52,050 nucleotides of DNA, taken from NCBI RefSeq assembly GCF_030249845.1, contig NZ_JANURM010000013.1, forward strand, positions 1 through 52,050, read 5' to 3'. The stretch is from Campylobacter gastrosuis. GTDB taxonomy: Bacteria > Campylobacterota > Campylobacteria > Campylobacterales > Campylobacteraceae. The notes beneath the pieces were generated by a model. That model was not told the DNA's origin. It saw only the letters and a list, made by a program, of their open reading frames with translations, and ran no database searches. The translations under genes and the position numbers were made by a program. Of this stretch, positions 1-8,472 are shown piece by piece. Numbering within the stretch: the stretch's first letter is position 1; each line of letters opens with the position of its first letter.

Positions 1-1825
1 CATTTGTGAAGTCGCCACTTTGTAATTTGCCATCTTTGCCGCCTGCTACATCATCTATAACATCTGTAATAACAACATCACTTAAAGATACTGGTTTTGT
101 ATCTAGTGTTTGAATTACATTGCCATTAGCATCAACTAAATCTAGTCTATACTCTCTAACAGCTGCCATTTCGGCCAGTGTTTCACGTCCCCAAGCATCT
201 GTGCTGTTGCCAGTTTTTACCCAATTAACGTTTGGTATCTCATTGCCGTCTTGATCTAGTAGAGTTACTTTTAGTTTTTGATCAGCACCGATATTTTTAA
301 CGTTTTTGATTGTTGCTTCTCTTGCAAATGGTAGTTTTATCTCGCCTCTGTAAGCGATATCTGAAACTTCTAGCTCAGCGTGAGGTGCTGTCGTAACTAT
401 GTCGCCAGCTGTGCCAGTAGCTTCGCCTGGGTTACCTGCTGGGTCAGTTACTACAACTTTAACGGTATCATTTGGATTGATTGGTTTATCTGTTGTTATA
501 TCAAATTTACCATCTTTTGTAGTGCCTTCGCCTATTTTTTCTCCATTGCTATTAAATATCTCTACCTTAGAGCCATCAATGATTGGGTTACCGCTATCAG
601 TAGCAGAACCTTTTACATTGCCAGTATCTGCTGTGTTGTCAGCTGGGTTAGAGCTATCAATTGAAGTTACGCTATCAACTACTACTGCTGGGGCTTCATT
701 GTCATTTGTATGAGTTAAGTCGCCAGCTGTGCCAGTAGCTTCGCCTGGGTTACCTGCTGGGTCAGTTACTACAACTTTAACGGTATCATTTGGATTGATT
801 GGTTTATCTGTTGTTATATCAAATTTACCATCTTTTGTAGTGCCTTCGCCTATTTTTTCTCCGTTACTATTAAATATCTCTACCTTAGAGCCATCAATGA
901 TTGGGTTACCACCATCAGTAGCAGAACCTTTTACATTGCCAGTATCTGCTGTGTTGTCAGATGGGTTAGAGCTATCAATTGAAGTTACGCTATCAACTAC
1001 TACTGCTGGGGCTTCTGTATCAATATTCGGATTAACAGGTGTTGGGTCTGATTTTTCGCCTGTTGTAGGGTCGGTTGTGATGACATTTACATTATCAGGG
1101 TCAGTGATAGGGTCTTTTGGAGTAATGTCCCAAGTGCCGTCGCCATTGTCCTTTTTATCCGTTGGGATAATATTGCCATTATCATCAACTAAATCAGGGG
1201 TTGTACCCGGATCTACCACGACTTTAATTGTCGGAGCAGCATTGTTTGTCGGTGCTGATGGGTCTTTGCCGTCAATTGAGACAACTGCTGGTGGATTAAT
1301 AGGCGTTGCTACAACACCGCCAGTAGTAGCACCGGCGTCTGTTAAACCGCCTGTTACGGGGCTTACACCGCCCACACCAGCAGCTATGCCGTCAGCTAGG
1401 TTACCAGTTGAGGCTGTAACGTTTGCGTAGTGTCCGCCAGCTGCGAAGTATGCTGGGGTGATTTGTGCTGTACCGCCAGCACCGCCGCCAGCTGCTGGAC
1501 CGCCAGCTGCTGTTTCTTCAAGCTGTGTAAGGTCTGCACCGCTTAAAATAGCCTTTTGTAATGCGTCAGCGTCAGCTACGGCACCATCGCCAAAGCTTGT
1601 TGAGCTTATGACACTGCTATCCATTTTAACAGAATCTTTGCCTAAAATAGTAATATCTTTGCCATCGTTTGTGGCAACTATAACCTTGCTAACATCTGTT
1701 AGCGTCTTAATAACTTCACCTAAAAATATAGGGTCGCCTGAATTTATAACTCGCTGATTTCCCAGTGCATCCACTGCGACAGCTGAGCCTAAAACTTGCT
1801 TTGCTATACCTACTTGTGTAGCCAT
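1..1825 (-). CDS. LapA/BapA-type giant adhesin with retention module (N-terminal 608 residues; runs off left edge)
   Basis: The ATG at 1825 follows AAGGAG, and the frame stays open to base 2. Residues 1-100 look like the retention module that anchors RTX/LapA-type adhesins in the outer membrane. Next comes T105-A106-A107-G108, the TAAG motif cut by LapG-type periplasmic proteases, then a Gly/Ala-rich linker. Several Asp/Thr/Pro-rich bacterial Ig-like domains follow, two of them nearly identical. The C-terminus, where the type I secretion signal would be, lies outside the window. Such proteins are exported by type I secretion and hold cells in biofilms until released. The gene lies 83 bases downstream of a c-di-GMP domain gene on the same strand and has its own TATAAT box. 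Substrate and partners cannot be read from this part. Confidence 0.85.
   Translation of the reverse strand, partial: MATQVGIAKQVLGSAVAVDALGNQRVINSGDPIFLGEVIKTLTDVSKVIVATNDGKDITILGKDSVKMDSSVISSTSFGDGAVADADALQKAILSGADLTQLEETAAGGPAAGGGAGGTAQITPAYFAAGGHYANVTASTGNLADGIAAGVGGVSPVTGGLTDAGATTGGVVATPINPPAVVSIDGKDPSAPTNNAAPTIKVVVDPGTTPDLVDDNGNIIPTDKKDNGDGTWDITPKDPITDPDNVNVITTDPTTGEKSDPTPVNPNIDTEAPAVVVDSVTSIDSSNPSDNTADTGNVKGSATDGGNPIIDGSKVEIFNSNGEKIGEGTTKDGKFDITTDKPINPNDTVKVVVTDPAGNPGEATGTAGDLTHTNDNEAPAVVVDSVTSIDSSNPADNTADTGNVKGSATDSGNPIIDGSKVEIFNSNGEKIGEGTTKDGKFDITTDKPINPNDTVKVVVTDPAGNPGEATGTAGDIVTTAPHAELEVSDIAYRGEIKLPFAREATIKNVKNIGADQKLKVTLLDQDGNEIPNVNWVKTGNSTDAWGRETLAEMAAVREYRLDLVDANGNVIQTLDTKPVSLSDVVITDVIDDVAGGKDGKLQSGDFTN
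401..1015. repeat. Tandem near-identical Ig-like domain repeat (2 copies, 318 bp period)
   Basis: Bases 401-697 and 719-1015 match over 297 positions with five mismatches, which I counted by eye. The period of 318 bp is 106 codons, so the adhesin frame is kept. Each unit encodes one bacterial Ig-like domain containing the segment DGKFDITTDKPINPNDTVKV. The near identity indicates recent duplication or ongoing homogenisation. More copies may lie beyond the left edge. Confidence 0.95.
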
Positions 1826-1855
1826 TGTTTCTCCTTTATAAATTTGGGTAATCGG

Positions 1856-1861
1856 ATTATA
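1856..1861 (-). promoter_or_regulatory. -10 box of the adhesin gene
   Basis: TATAAT on the minus strand lies about 30 bases upstream of the adhesin ATG, leaving a short leader that contains AAAGGAG. It sits inside an imperfect inverted repeat (TTTGGGT ... ACCCAAA). No clear -35 box is seen, as is usual for Campylobacter sigma70 promoters. The adhesin may therefore be transcribed on its own as well as from upstream. Confidence 0.5.
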
Positions 1862-1908
1862 CCCAAATAAAAAAGAAGTGGTATTGGACCAAAGGACAAT
1901 ACTAAATT

Positions 1909-4353
1909 TTAAAGCTCATCGGCAGCTTGTGGTTTGCCTAGTAAGAAGCCTTGTGCGTATTTGATGTTAAAGCTCTTAACCTGCTCTAAAATTTCAGGCG
2001 AGCTGACAAACTCCGCTACGACTTTATAGCCCTGCTTTGAGGCAAAATTCATAATCGTTTCAACCAAGTATCTTGCGTTTTGATCAAATGGTAGCTTTTT
2101 AATAATTGAGCCGTCAATTTTAATCGTGTCAATGTCAAGCTCTAAAATTCGGTAGTAGTTTGAGTAGCCAGAGCCAAAGTCATCAATTGAAATTTGTGCG
2201 CCGTAATCCTTAATGTGCTTAATAAACGAGATCATCGTGGTATAATCAGTAATCTCCTCGCTCTCTAAAATTTCAAAGCAAACGTGGCTTGGGTTTGAGC
2301 AAAGCTGTAACTTCTCCTCTAAAAATTCACGCACCGAGCCGTCAATGATATCAATACCTGAAAGGTTGATTGAAAATGTGTAATCTGGATAACGCTCAAC
2401 GAGCAAGAAGGCACGTTCAATGACCTTTTTTGTTATCTGTGTGTAAAGCTGTGCTTGCATTGCTACTTCTAGGAATTCGCCCGGATAGCGGATTTTGCCG
2501 TTTTGATCTATCAAACGCACCAAGACCTCGTAATAAGTCGCCTTGCCCTCTTTGCTAACATCGTAAATTCCCTGACACTCAACGATAACGGTGTTGTTTT
2601 CAAGGGCGTATTCAATTAGCTGGGTGATGATTTGGTTTTGATAATACCTTTGTTCTATCGCATCGTTTTCTTTGTAATAGTAAATTTCGTTGCCTAGTTT
2701 GTTGGCTTGTTGGTTTGCTAGTATTGACTGAACTAGCCTGTTAGTTTGAGCCGTATCTTCAAGCAAACTAACGCCCATAACGACCTTTATGCCGGGCAAA
2801 CTCTCAACCTTTTTATCCACCATAACATCAAGTGAGTTAAAGCTAAAATAGTCCTGAATGTAGCCAATATCTCGCATAATGTTATCGCCGTTATACCAAA
2901 CGTAAAAATCATCATCCTGAAAGCGAAATAGCTCGGCTTTAATATCAAATGTTTCAACGCAGAGTTTTAGTGTGTTTGCAAAGGCTAAAAGCATAGCGTC
3001 AATGACCTTTGTTTTATAGAAAAATCGTAGGTTGTCAAAATTTTTAATCGTGATATTAACAATCATACCATCAACAATCACGCCGTTTTCTTCATCTTTA
3101 AATTTATCCGTTATCGCAAAGTAGTTACCAAAGCCGGTGAGTTTGTCAATTGACGACTGCACCTTTATCTGATCACTCTTATCCTCAATCTCCCTAACCA
3201 TTCGTGCTTCTCGTGTTTTATCGGACTTAATGCCGACAAATCCGCTTAGCTCGTTTTCATAATAAAACGGCAAAAATTGCACTTTTTCATAAATATAACT
3301 ACCATTTTTTGCACGGCTAACTAGCTCATCGCTTGTCCATTCGCCACCGCCATAAATCGTCCTTGTAAGGTCGTTATAAAAATTCTCGCTATGAACGTAA
3401 GATTTTAAAATTTTTGGGTTTTTACCTTTGACCTCTTCAAAAGAATACTCACTTATCTTCTCAAATGCCTTATTTACATATGTTATTTTGTTATTTGCGT
3501 CCGTAAAAACCACCGAGCTGTAATCGTTATCAACAACATATTGCAGCATCGTTATCTCTTTTAGCTTTTTTTTGTAAATTCCAGTTTGATAAAAAATAAA
3601 CATACAAACCACGTAAAATAAAGCACCAGAAACGATTGCAAAAACACGAAGCAGGTCAATGATTTTTGAGTATTGGTGGTCGTAAGCGACTAGAATATTA
3701 TCAAGATAATTTGATAAATTTAGGATAACATTTTGCTGATTTATCTCCCTTAGGCTAGTAAGACTTGAAACGATATAGCTTATTCGTTTTAACACTTCAA
3801 GGTTTTTTGCGTCGCTAATGATTTGCGTATCTTGGGATAAATTTTGCACCTCGTATTCAATGGCATTTATGGCGTGAATATCGGTAAAATCGCTGTTTTT
3901 AAGCCTAAGCATTAAAATTTCAAGCTGTGGCGCGTTTTTAAACTCATTCATTAAATACTCAGCACCGATTAAAAATGCAACCGCTCCCGAGTTTATGTAG
4001 TTAAACCGATCAACTAAATTTCGTTTCTTGTCGTAAATGCTTTGTATTGTCGTTAAGTCGTTTTCGCTGCCGTAAATTTCAGCCAAAACGCTAAAACTCT
4101 CAACACGCTTTAAATTCTGCAAATTCGTATCAAAATCCATTAAAATTTGATTAATGTCATCGTAATTTGATGATGACAAACTACGCTTAAAATAGCCGTC
4201 AATCTCCTTGTTTAAAAGGCGTAAATTCATAATCGCATTTCGCCAACCGCTGTTGTCATTTACAGCCACGCTCAATTTATAAATAAAAACTACACAAGCA
4301 GTAAAAACAATAAGCAAAACAAAGGCTAAAAACCTAGTCTTATGAACTTTCAT
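1909..4353 (-). CDS. Membrane PAS / degenerate GGDEF / EAL protein (likely c-di-GMP phosphodiesterase or sensor)
   Basis: 814 residues. A membrane segment near residues 8-28 and a second near 235-257 enclose an all-helical periplasmic domain of about 200 residues. A PAS domain (about 270-385) follows, then a GGDEF domain (about 395-530) whose signature is degraded to RFQDDDF, so cyclase activity is unlikely. The EAL domain (about 555-805) keeps YEVLVR, NLS, FEILESE, DDFGSG, KIDG, AEF and AQGF, so most metal and catalytic residues are present. Its start overlaps the stop of the cytochrome c peroxidase gene by 4 bases and the adhesin gene follows. The layout resembles LapD, which controls LapA-type adhesins, but LapD has HAMP instead of PAS and a degenerate EAL. 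It could be an active phosphodiesterase, a LapD-like receptor, or both. Confidence 0.85.
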   Translation of the reverse strand: MKVHKTRFLAFVLLIVFTACVVFIYKLSVAVNDNSGWRNAIMNLRLLNKEIDGYFKRSLSSSNYDDINQILMDFDTNLQNLKRVESFSVLAEIYGSENDLTTIQSIYDKKRNLVDRFNYINSGAVAFLIGAEYLMNEFKNAPQLEILMLRLKNSDFTDIHAINAIEYEVQNLSQDTQIISDAKNLEVLKRISYIVSSLTSLREINQQNVILNLSNYLDNILVAYDHQYSKIIDLLRVFAIVSGALFYVVCMFIFYQTGIYKKKLKEITMLQYVVDNDYSSVVFTDANNKITYVNKAFEKISEYSFEEVKGKNPKILKSYVHSENFYNDLTRTIYGGGEWTSDELVSRAKNGSYIYEKVQFLPFYYENELSGFVGIKSDKTREARMVREIEDKSDQIKVQSSIDKLTGFGNYFAITDKFKDEENGVIVDGMIVNITIKNFDNLRFFYKTKVIDAMLLAFANTLKLCVETFDIKAELFRFQDDDFYVWYNGDNIMRDIGYIQDYFSFNSLDVMVDKKVESLPGIKVVMGVSLLEDTAQTNRLVQSILANQQANKLGNEIYYYKENDAIEQRYYQNQIITQLIEYALENNTVIVECQGIYDVSKEGKATYYEVLVRLIDQNGKIRYPGEFLEVAMQAQLYTQITKKVIERAFLLVERYPDYTFSINLSGIDIIDGSVREFLEEKLQLCSNPSHVCFEILESEEITDYTTMISFIKHIKDYGAQISIDDFGSGYSNYYRILELDIDTIKIDGSIIKKLPFDQNARYLVETIMNFASKQGYKVVAEFVSSPEILEQVKSFNIKYAQGFLLGKPQAADEL

Positions 4354-5237
4354 CTTAAAATCCTTGGGTGTTCGCCGTTTAACGAGAGTAAAAATTTATA
4401 GATCAAATCAACCTGCTCTTTTGATAATTTTTGCATTAATTGTAAATCAGCAACGTGAGTTATGGCGTCTTTTAAATATAAAATTGAGCCATCAAACATA
4501 TAAGGTGCAGTGCGTGCGATATTACGAAGCGACGGGACTTTGTAGAGATTTTGTCCGGTTTTATCAGAGACTGAATTACCGCTTAAAACGTTTTTATAAA
4601 ACTGCTTTTCTTGAAGCAAATTTGAGCCTAAATTCACACCGCTATGACACGCCACACAGCCTACTTTCTGAAAAATTTCATAGCCCTTTTTCTCATCTTC
4701 GTTTAAGGCATTTTTATCGCCCATTAAAAATTTATCAAATGGCGAAGATGCCGTGTAAATGGCTCTTTCAAACTCAACCAAAGCATTTACAGCATTTTTA
4801 AACGTAACGCCGTCGCTGTAAATTTTGCCAAAAAGCGAGCGATAATCGCTAATATCTGATATTTTTGCCACAAATCTCTGCTCATCAATGCCTAGCTGAA
4901 TGTCAGATGTGATTGAGATTGCCACTTGTTCGCTGATATCACGAACAGAGCCGTTTTTAAAGAAAATATAGTTTGTTGCTGCGTTTAACACGCTTGGCGG
5001 ATTTAGCAGGTTTCTGTCGGAATTTTTACGAATACTACCGCTAAAATCCCAGTATAAATTATGGCAGGTTTCGCACGATTTTTTCTCGCCGTTGCTTAGG
5101 CGTTTATCAAAAAACAGCCTTTTGCCAAGATTTGCCTTTTGTTCATCATAAAAAATTCCAAGCGAAGGCGAAAATTTCTCAGCACCAGATAAAAATGCTA
5201 CAAAAAAGAGTAAAAAAGCTATAATTTTTCTCATCAT
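4350..5237 (-). CDS. Di-heme cytochrome c peroxidase family protein (CcpA/MauG family)
   Basis: 295 residues with a clear signal peptide (hydrophobic FLLFFVAFLSG near residue 10), so periplasmic. Two heme c attachment sites are visible: CETCH in the N-terminal half and CVACH near the middle. The family sequence VPSLRNIARTAPYMFDGS follows. Family members reduce hydrogen peroxide with electrons from cytochrome c. Translation could begin at either of two adjacent ATG codons behind GGAGAG. The stop codon overlaps the EAL protein start (ATGA), so the two are very probably translated together. Length is slightly below typical CCPs of about 320-340 residues, but both heme sites are intact. Confidence 0.88.
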   Translation of the reverse strand: MMRKIIAFLLFFVAFLSGAEKFSPSLGIFYDEQKANLGKRLFFDKRLSNGEKKSCETCHNLYWDFSGSIRKNSDRNLLNPPSVLNAATNYIFFKNGSVRDISEQVAISITSDIQLGIDEQRFVAKISDISDYRSLFGKIYSDGVTFKNAVNALVEFERAIYTASSPFDKFLMGDKNALNEDEKKGYEIFQKVGCVACHSGVNLGSNLLQEKQFYKNVLSGNSVSDKTGQNLYKVPSLRNIARTAPYMFDGSILYLKDAITHVADLQLMQKLSKEQVDLIYKFLLSLNGEHPRILR

Positions 5238-5264
5238 CTCTCCAAAAAATGCCTGATTATACCT

Positions 5265-5990
5265 TTAAAATACAAAAAGAGAGATTAAGCTATCAATTTT
5301 TTCTTCAATAATCTCGCCACTAAAATTCTCATCAAGCATATTTAAAATCTCGTTTTTATCGTATTTTACGCCGTTTATATCAAGGTGCCACAATACATTT
5401 TCAAAGGTGCTAACTCTATCTCGTTTTGAAATTCTGCTCTCGCCAAAAGTTACCTTTTTAAACGGAATTTCACGCTCATTTAGCCAAGCTAAAAGCGAAT
5501 TTGAAGCACTGCCACTAGCTCCAAAAACGCCAAATTTCTCAAAAAATGGCTTTAAAAGCGATGAACGCCTACTAGAAGCAAAATTCATATAAATTCTAAC
5601 ACTAGCCATATCGTAAAATTTTGCAAAATCGCTTGGGGATTTTATGGCTGGACTCATCGTTGAAATAGCGATATCATAGTGCTTTTGTGGGGTAAAATCA
5701 GCCCAAGTGCTAATTTGTGTTTTGACATTTTTTATGCCGTAAGTTTTTGCATCATCATCTAAACATTTAATCATACCAGCCGAGCTATCAACGCCTAAAA
5801 TTTCAGCACAAAGCCCAGCTAAATAAAGCGTCCAAACGCCAGTGCCACAGCCGATATCAACGACGCTTTTGCCATTAAAATCAACGCCAAAATCGGCTAA
5901 ATTTATAAGCACGGCTTCGTTAAAAACGCTTAAATTTTTACTAAATCTCGGATAGTTTTTTGACTTTTTATCCCAAATCTCGCTCATCAT
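5265..5990 (-). CDS. Class I SAM-dependent methyltransferase, substrate unknown
   Basis: 241 residues. Motif I, VVDIGCGTGVWTL, is near residue 44, followed by an acidic residue (LGVDSS), typical of Rossmann-fold SAM methyltransferases. No motif reveals the substrate. It ends 27 bases before the cytochrome c peroxidase start on the same strand, so it probably heads that transcription unit. The opposite-strand Mop gene diverges from it across 95 bases. Confidence 0.75.
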   Translation of the reverse strand: MMSEIWDKKSKNYPRFSKNLSVFNEAVLINLADFGVDFNGKSVVDIGCGTGVWTLYLAGLCAEILGVDSSAGMIKCLDDDAKTYGIKNVKTQISTWADFTPQKHYDIAISTMSPAIKSPSDFAKFYDMASVRIYMNFASSRRSSLLKPFFEKFGVFGASGSASNSLLAWLNEREIPFKKVTFGESRISKRDRVSTFENVLWHLDINGVKYDKNEILNMLDENFSGEIIEEKIDSLISLFVF

Positions 5991-6085
5991 CTCATCTTTA
6001 AAAAAATTTTTAAGATTATGCCCTTAAATTGCTAAAATTTTAATTTAATTTTTGTTAAAATGGCAACTTTTTTAAAGGATAAAAA

Positions 6086-6505
6086 ATGGCAATTTCAGCT
6101 AGAAATCAGCTAAAAGTAAAGATAGCTGATGTCAAAACAGGTGCGGTAAATTCGCTAATTACAGCCAAACTTAATGGCAAAGAGACGCTAAAAGCGACAA
6201 TTACGATTGATAGCGAGAAAAATTTAGGCATTAAAGCTGGGCTTGACGCTGTGTTTTTGTTTAAGGCTTCAAGCGTTTTAATCGCTACAAACGACGAGCT
6301 AAAACTATCGGCTACAAATCAGCTAAACGGCGTGGTAAAAAGTGTCAAGGACGGCTTGGTAAATTCTGAAATCATCATTGATATTAACGGCGATGAGATA
6401 AGCGCGATAATCACAAAAGAGTCGGCAACTAGGCTAAATCTCAAATCTGGCGATAGCGTAAAAGCTATCATAAAAGCGACAAATATCATTGTCGGCGTGA
6501 AGTAA
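6086..6505 (+). CDS. Di-Mop molybdate-binding protein (molbindin-like)
   Basis: 139 residues made of two tandem Mop/TOBE domains. Copy one begins SARNQL near residue 4 and copy two SATNQLNG near residue 76. Mop domains bind molybdate or tungstate and serve as storage or as sensor domains of Mod proteins. There is no DNA-binding or ATPase part, so it is likely a soluble oxyanion-binding protein. The ATG is preceded by AAAGGATAAAAA. No other mod genes are adjacent. Campylobacter uses many molybdo- and tungsto-enzymes, which fits the role. Confidence 0.85.
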   Translation: MAISARNQLKVKIADVKTGAVNSLITAKLNGKETLKATITIDSEKNLGIKAGLDAVFLFKASSVLIATNDELKLSATNQLNGVVKSVKDGLVNSEIIIDINGDEISAIITKESATRLNLKSGDSVKAIIKATNIIVGVK

Positions 6506-6531
6506 ATTTAGGCGATAATCGCCTAAATTTA
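6503..6531. terminator. Bidirectional hairpin between convergent mop and chemoreceptor genes
   Basis: A perfect 13-bp inverted repeat (TAAATTTAGGCGA, loop TAA, then its complement). The left arm begins with the TAA stop of the Mop gene and the right arm ends with the complement of the chemoreceptor TAA stop. The hairpin therefore serves both converging transcripts. No long T run follows on either side. Confidence 0.7.
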
Positions 6532-8415
6532 GCTTCTAAACTCGTTTAACTTCGCATTTAGGCTCTGTGCTTGGCGGTTTAGCATATCAGACGCCTTTGC
6601 TATCTCCTCAACACTTCTTGCATTTTCTGATGAAAGGGCATTTACTTTTGAGAACTCTTGCATCGTTTTTTCAATGCTTTTTGCCATATTTTTCACCTCA
6701 TCAGAAGCAAGGCTGGTCTTATTTATCGCCTCGCTTAGCAGTCTTGCTGTGTTTTCTATCTCGTCCTGTGAGCTGTTTTGATCAGTCGCCACTTCGGCTA
6801 CAAATTTTGAGTTCTCACTCATCATTGTTGAAGTGTCATTTACCGACTGCGTGATTAAATTTATGGTGTTATTTATCTCAACTAGCGATTTTGCCGTCTT
6901 TTCAGCTAGCTGTCTAACCTCATCGGCAACGACTGCAAAGCCCCTGCCGTGCTCGCCAGCACGCGCTGCTTCAATGGCAGCGTTAAGGGCTAGTAAGTTT
7001 GTTTGATCGGCAATATCTTTAATGACTTGTAAAATTTCTTTTACATTTTCGGTGTTTTGAGCTAAATTTTTAAGCTGGTCGGCTAACTCTTGCTCGGTGT
7101 GAGCGACCTTATTTACGTTTGCTATCGTTTTTATTAGGTTGTCTTTTGTGTGTTCTAGCGTGTCAGCTACGCTCTTTAAGTCGCTTAGTGCTTCGGTTGT
7201 TTTTTGATTTGAAATTTCGCTACTTTCAATGACCTGCTTCGTGCCGTTTGAAATTTCGCTAACAATGCCAAACTCTCGCTCCACTCGCCTTGTTATCTCT
7301 TTTGAAGTTGAGCTTAGCTCCTCTGAAAGCGATGAATTTTCGCTACTGCTATCCTTTGCTTCGTGGATTAAAATGCGGATTTTTTCAATAAAGGCGTTCA
7401 TATTATCGCCAATCTCGCCAATTTCATCCTTTTGCGTGAAATTTAGCCGTTTTGTAAGGTCGCCATCGCCGACTGCTAAATCCTTTGAAAGCTCCATTAA
7501 TCTAACGACTGGGCGAAAGAGAATTTTTAACAAAATAGCGATTAAAACGATAGAAGCAATGGCCGTTAAAACGCCGATAATTAGGCTAAATGTGGCGTTT
7601 TTGCTATTTAGTGCAAGTGCGTCATCAAGAGTTAGTGCAAAGATGATAGTAAGTCCGGTGTTTGGGATTTCTGAGTAGGCTAGAAGCTTTTCTTCGCCGT
7701 TAAATTCATAGTAAAAAACGCCGTTTTGTTTTTGTTTTATCTCGTTTGGCAGGTTTTTTAGGCTCTTATCAAGCTCTGCGACATTTTTGCCAATTATATC
7801 TTTATTTGGGTGGTATAAAAATACGCCCTCGCTTGTTAAGAGATTAAATGCGCCGTTTGCGTCCTTTAAATCATCGCCCTTAAACATCTGAACGACCTCA
7901 TCAAAAGAGATGTCAGCACCAAGCACACCTAAGAATTTCGCACCCTTTTTTATCGGCACAGCAAAGGTCGTAACCGCCTGTTTAGTCGCCTCATCGGTGT
8001 AAAAATCGGTAGTGATTATCTCATTTTGTGCCTTTGCCTTGATATACCAGTCCCTTTTTCTAGCGTCATAATCGCTCTCTGGCACCCACTCATCGCTAAA
8101 TGCCACCTCGCCGTTTTCAAAGCCGTAAAATGTAGCAATGAATTTGCCTTGTTTGGTTATTGATTTTATTAAATTTAGGTTATTTTCTGGCTCGTTTTCG
8201 TTTAAAATCGCCCTTGCACCATTGATAATATCACGCTTTGAACTATACCAAATGCCGACTTTGCTACTTACTTGACGTGCTAAAACCTGTGTGCTGTTTT
8301 CAGCGACGCTAACAATAATGCCCTTTGTGCTTGTGTAGCTAAATGCGACTAAAACTGCGACTATCAGGATAGATAGCAGACTTACGGACGTGATGATTTT
8401 TGCCCTAAAACCCAT
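6529..8415 (-). CDS. Methyl-accepting chemotaxis protein with dCache-type sensor
   Basis: 628 residues. The N-terminal membrane segment is about residues 9-28. A periplasmic dCache-like domain (about 35-270) contains KRDWYIKA and [10 protein letters not shown], as in ligand-binding Cache modules. A second membrane segment near 275-297 leads to a HAMP domain with GDGDLTKRL and a signalling domain with the hairpin tip [20 protein letters not shown]. It relays ligand binding to CheA/CheW. No C-terminal CheR/CheB-tethering pentapeptide is present. The start follows AAGGATAAAAA. The ligand cannot be read from the sequence. Confidence 0.93.
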   Translation of the reverse strand: MGFRAKIITSVSLLSILIVAVLVAFSYTSTKGIIVSVAENSTQVLARQVSSKVGIWYSSKRDIINGARAILNENEPENNLNLIKSITKQGKFIATFYGFENGEVAFSDEWVPESDYDARKRDWYIKAKAQNEIITTDFYTDEATKQAVTTFAVPIKKGAKFLGVLGADISFDEVVQMFKGDDLKDANGAFNLLTSEGVFLYHPNKDIIGKNVAELDKSLKNLPNEIKQKQNGVFYYEFNGEEKLLAYSEIPNTGLTIIFALTLDDALALNSKNATFSLIIGVLTAIASIVLIAILLKILFRPVVRLMELSKDLAVGDGDLTKRLNFTQKDEIGEIGDNMNAFIEKIRILIHEAKDSSSENSSLSEELSSTSKEITRRVEREFGIVSEISNGTKQVIESSEISNQKTTEALSDLKSVADTLEHTKDNLIKTIANVNKVAHTEQELADQLKNLAQNTENVKEILQVIKDIADQTNLLALNAAIEAARAGEHGRGFAVVADEVRQLAEKTAKSLVEINNTINLITQSVNDTSTMMSENSKFVAEVATDQNSSQDEIENTARLLSEAINKTSLASDEVKNMAKSIEKTMQEFSKVNALSSENARSVEEIAKASDMLNRQAQSLNAKLNEFRS

Positions 8416-8472
8416 TTTTTATCCTTAAAATAAAAAGTGCGTCAATTTTAGGATTTTTACTTTAAATTTTCA

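Noticed and set aside
380..1757. Long plus-strand open frames opposite the adhesin
   Set aside because: They are low-complexity reverse images of the repetitive Ig-like domains, lack ribosome binding sites, and repeat with the adhesin period.
1826..1908. Terminator between the EAL gene and the adhesin
   Set aside because: The inverted repeat TTTGGGT/ACCCAAA has a long AT loop and contains the TATAAT box. A promoter explains it better than a terminator.
2641..3180. Active diguanylate cyclase in the EAL protein
   Set aside because: The GGDEF signature is replaced by RFQDDDF, so c-di-GMP synthesis is unlikely.
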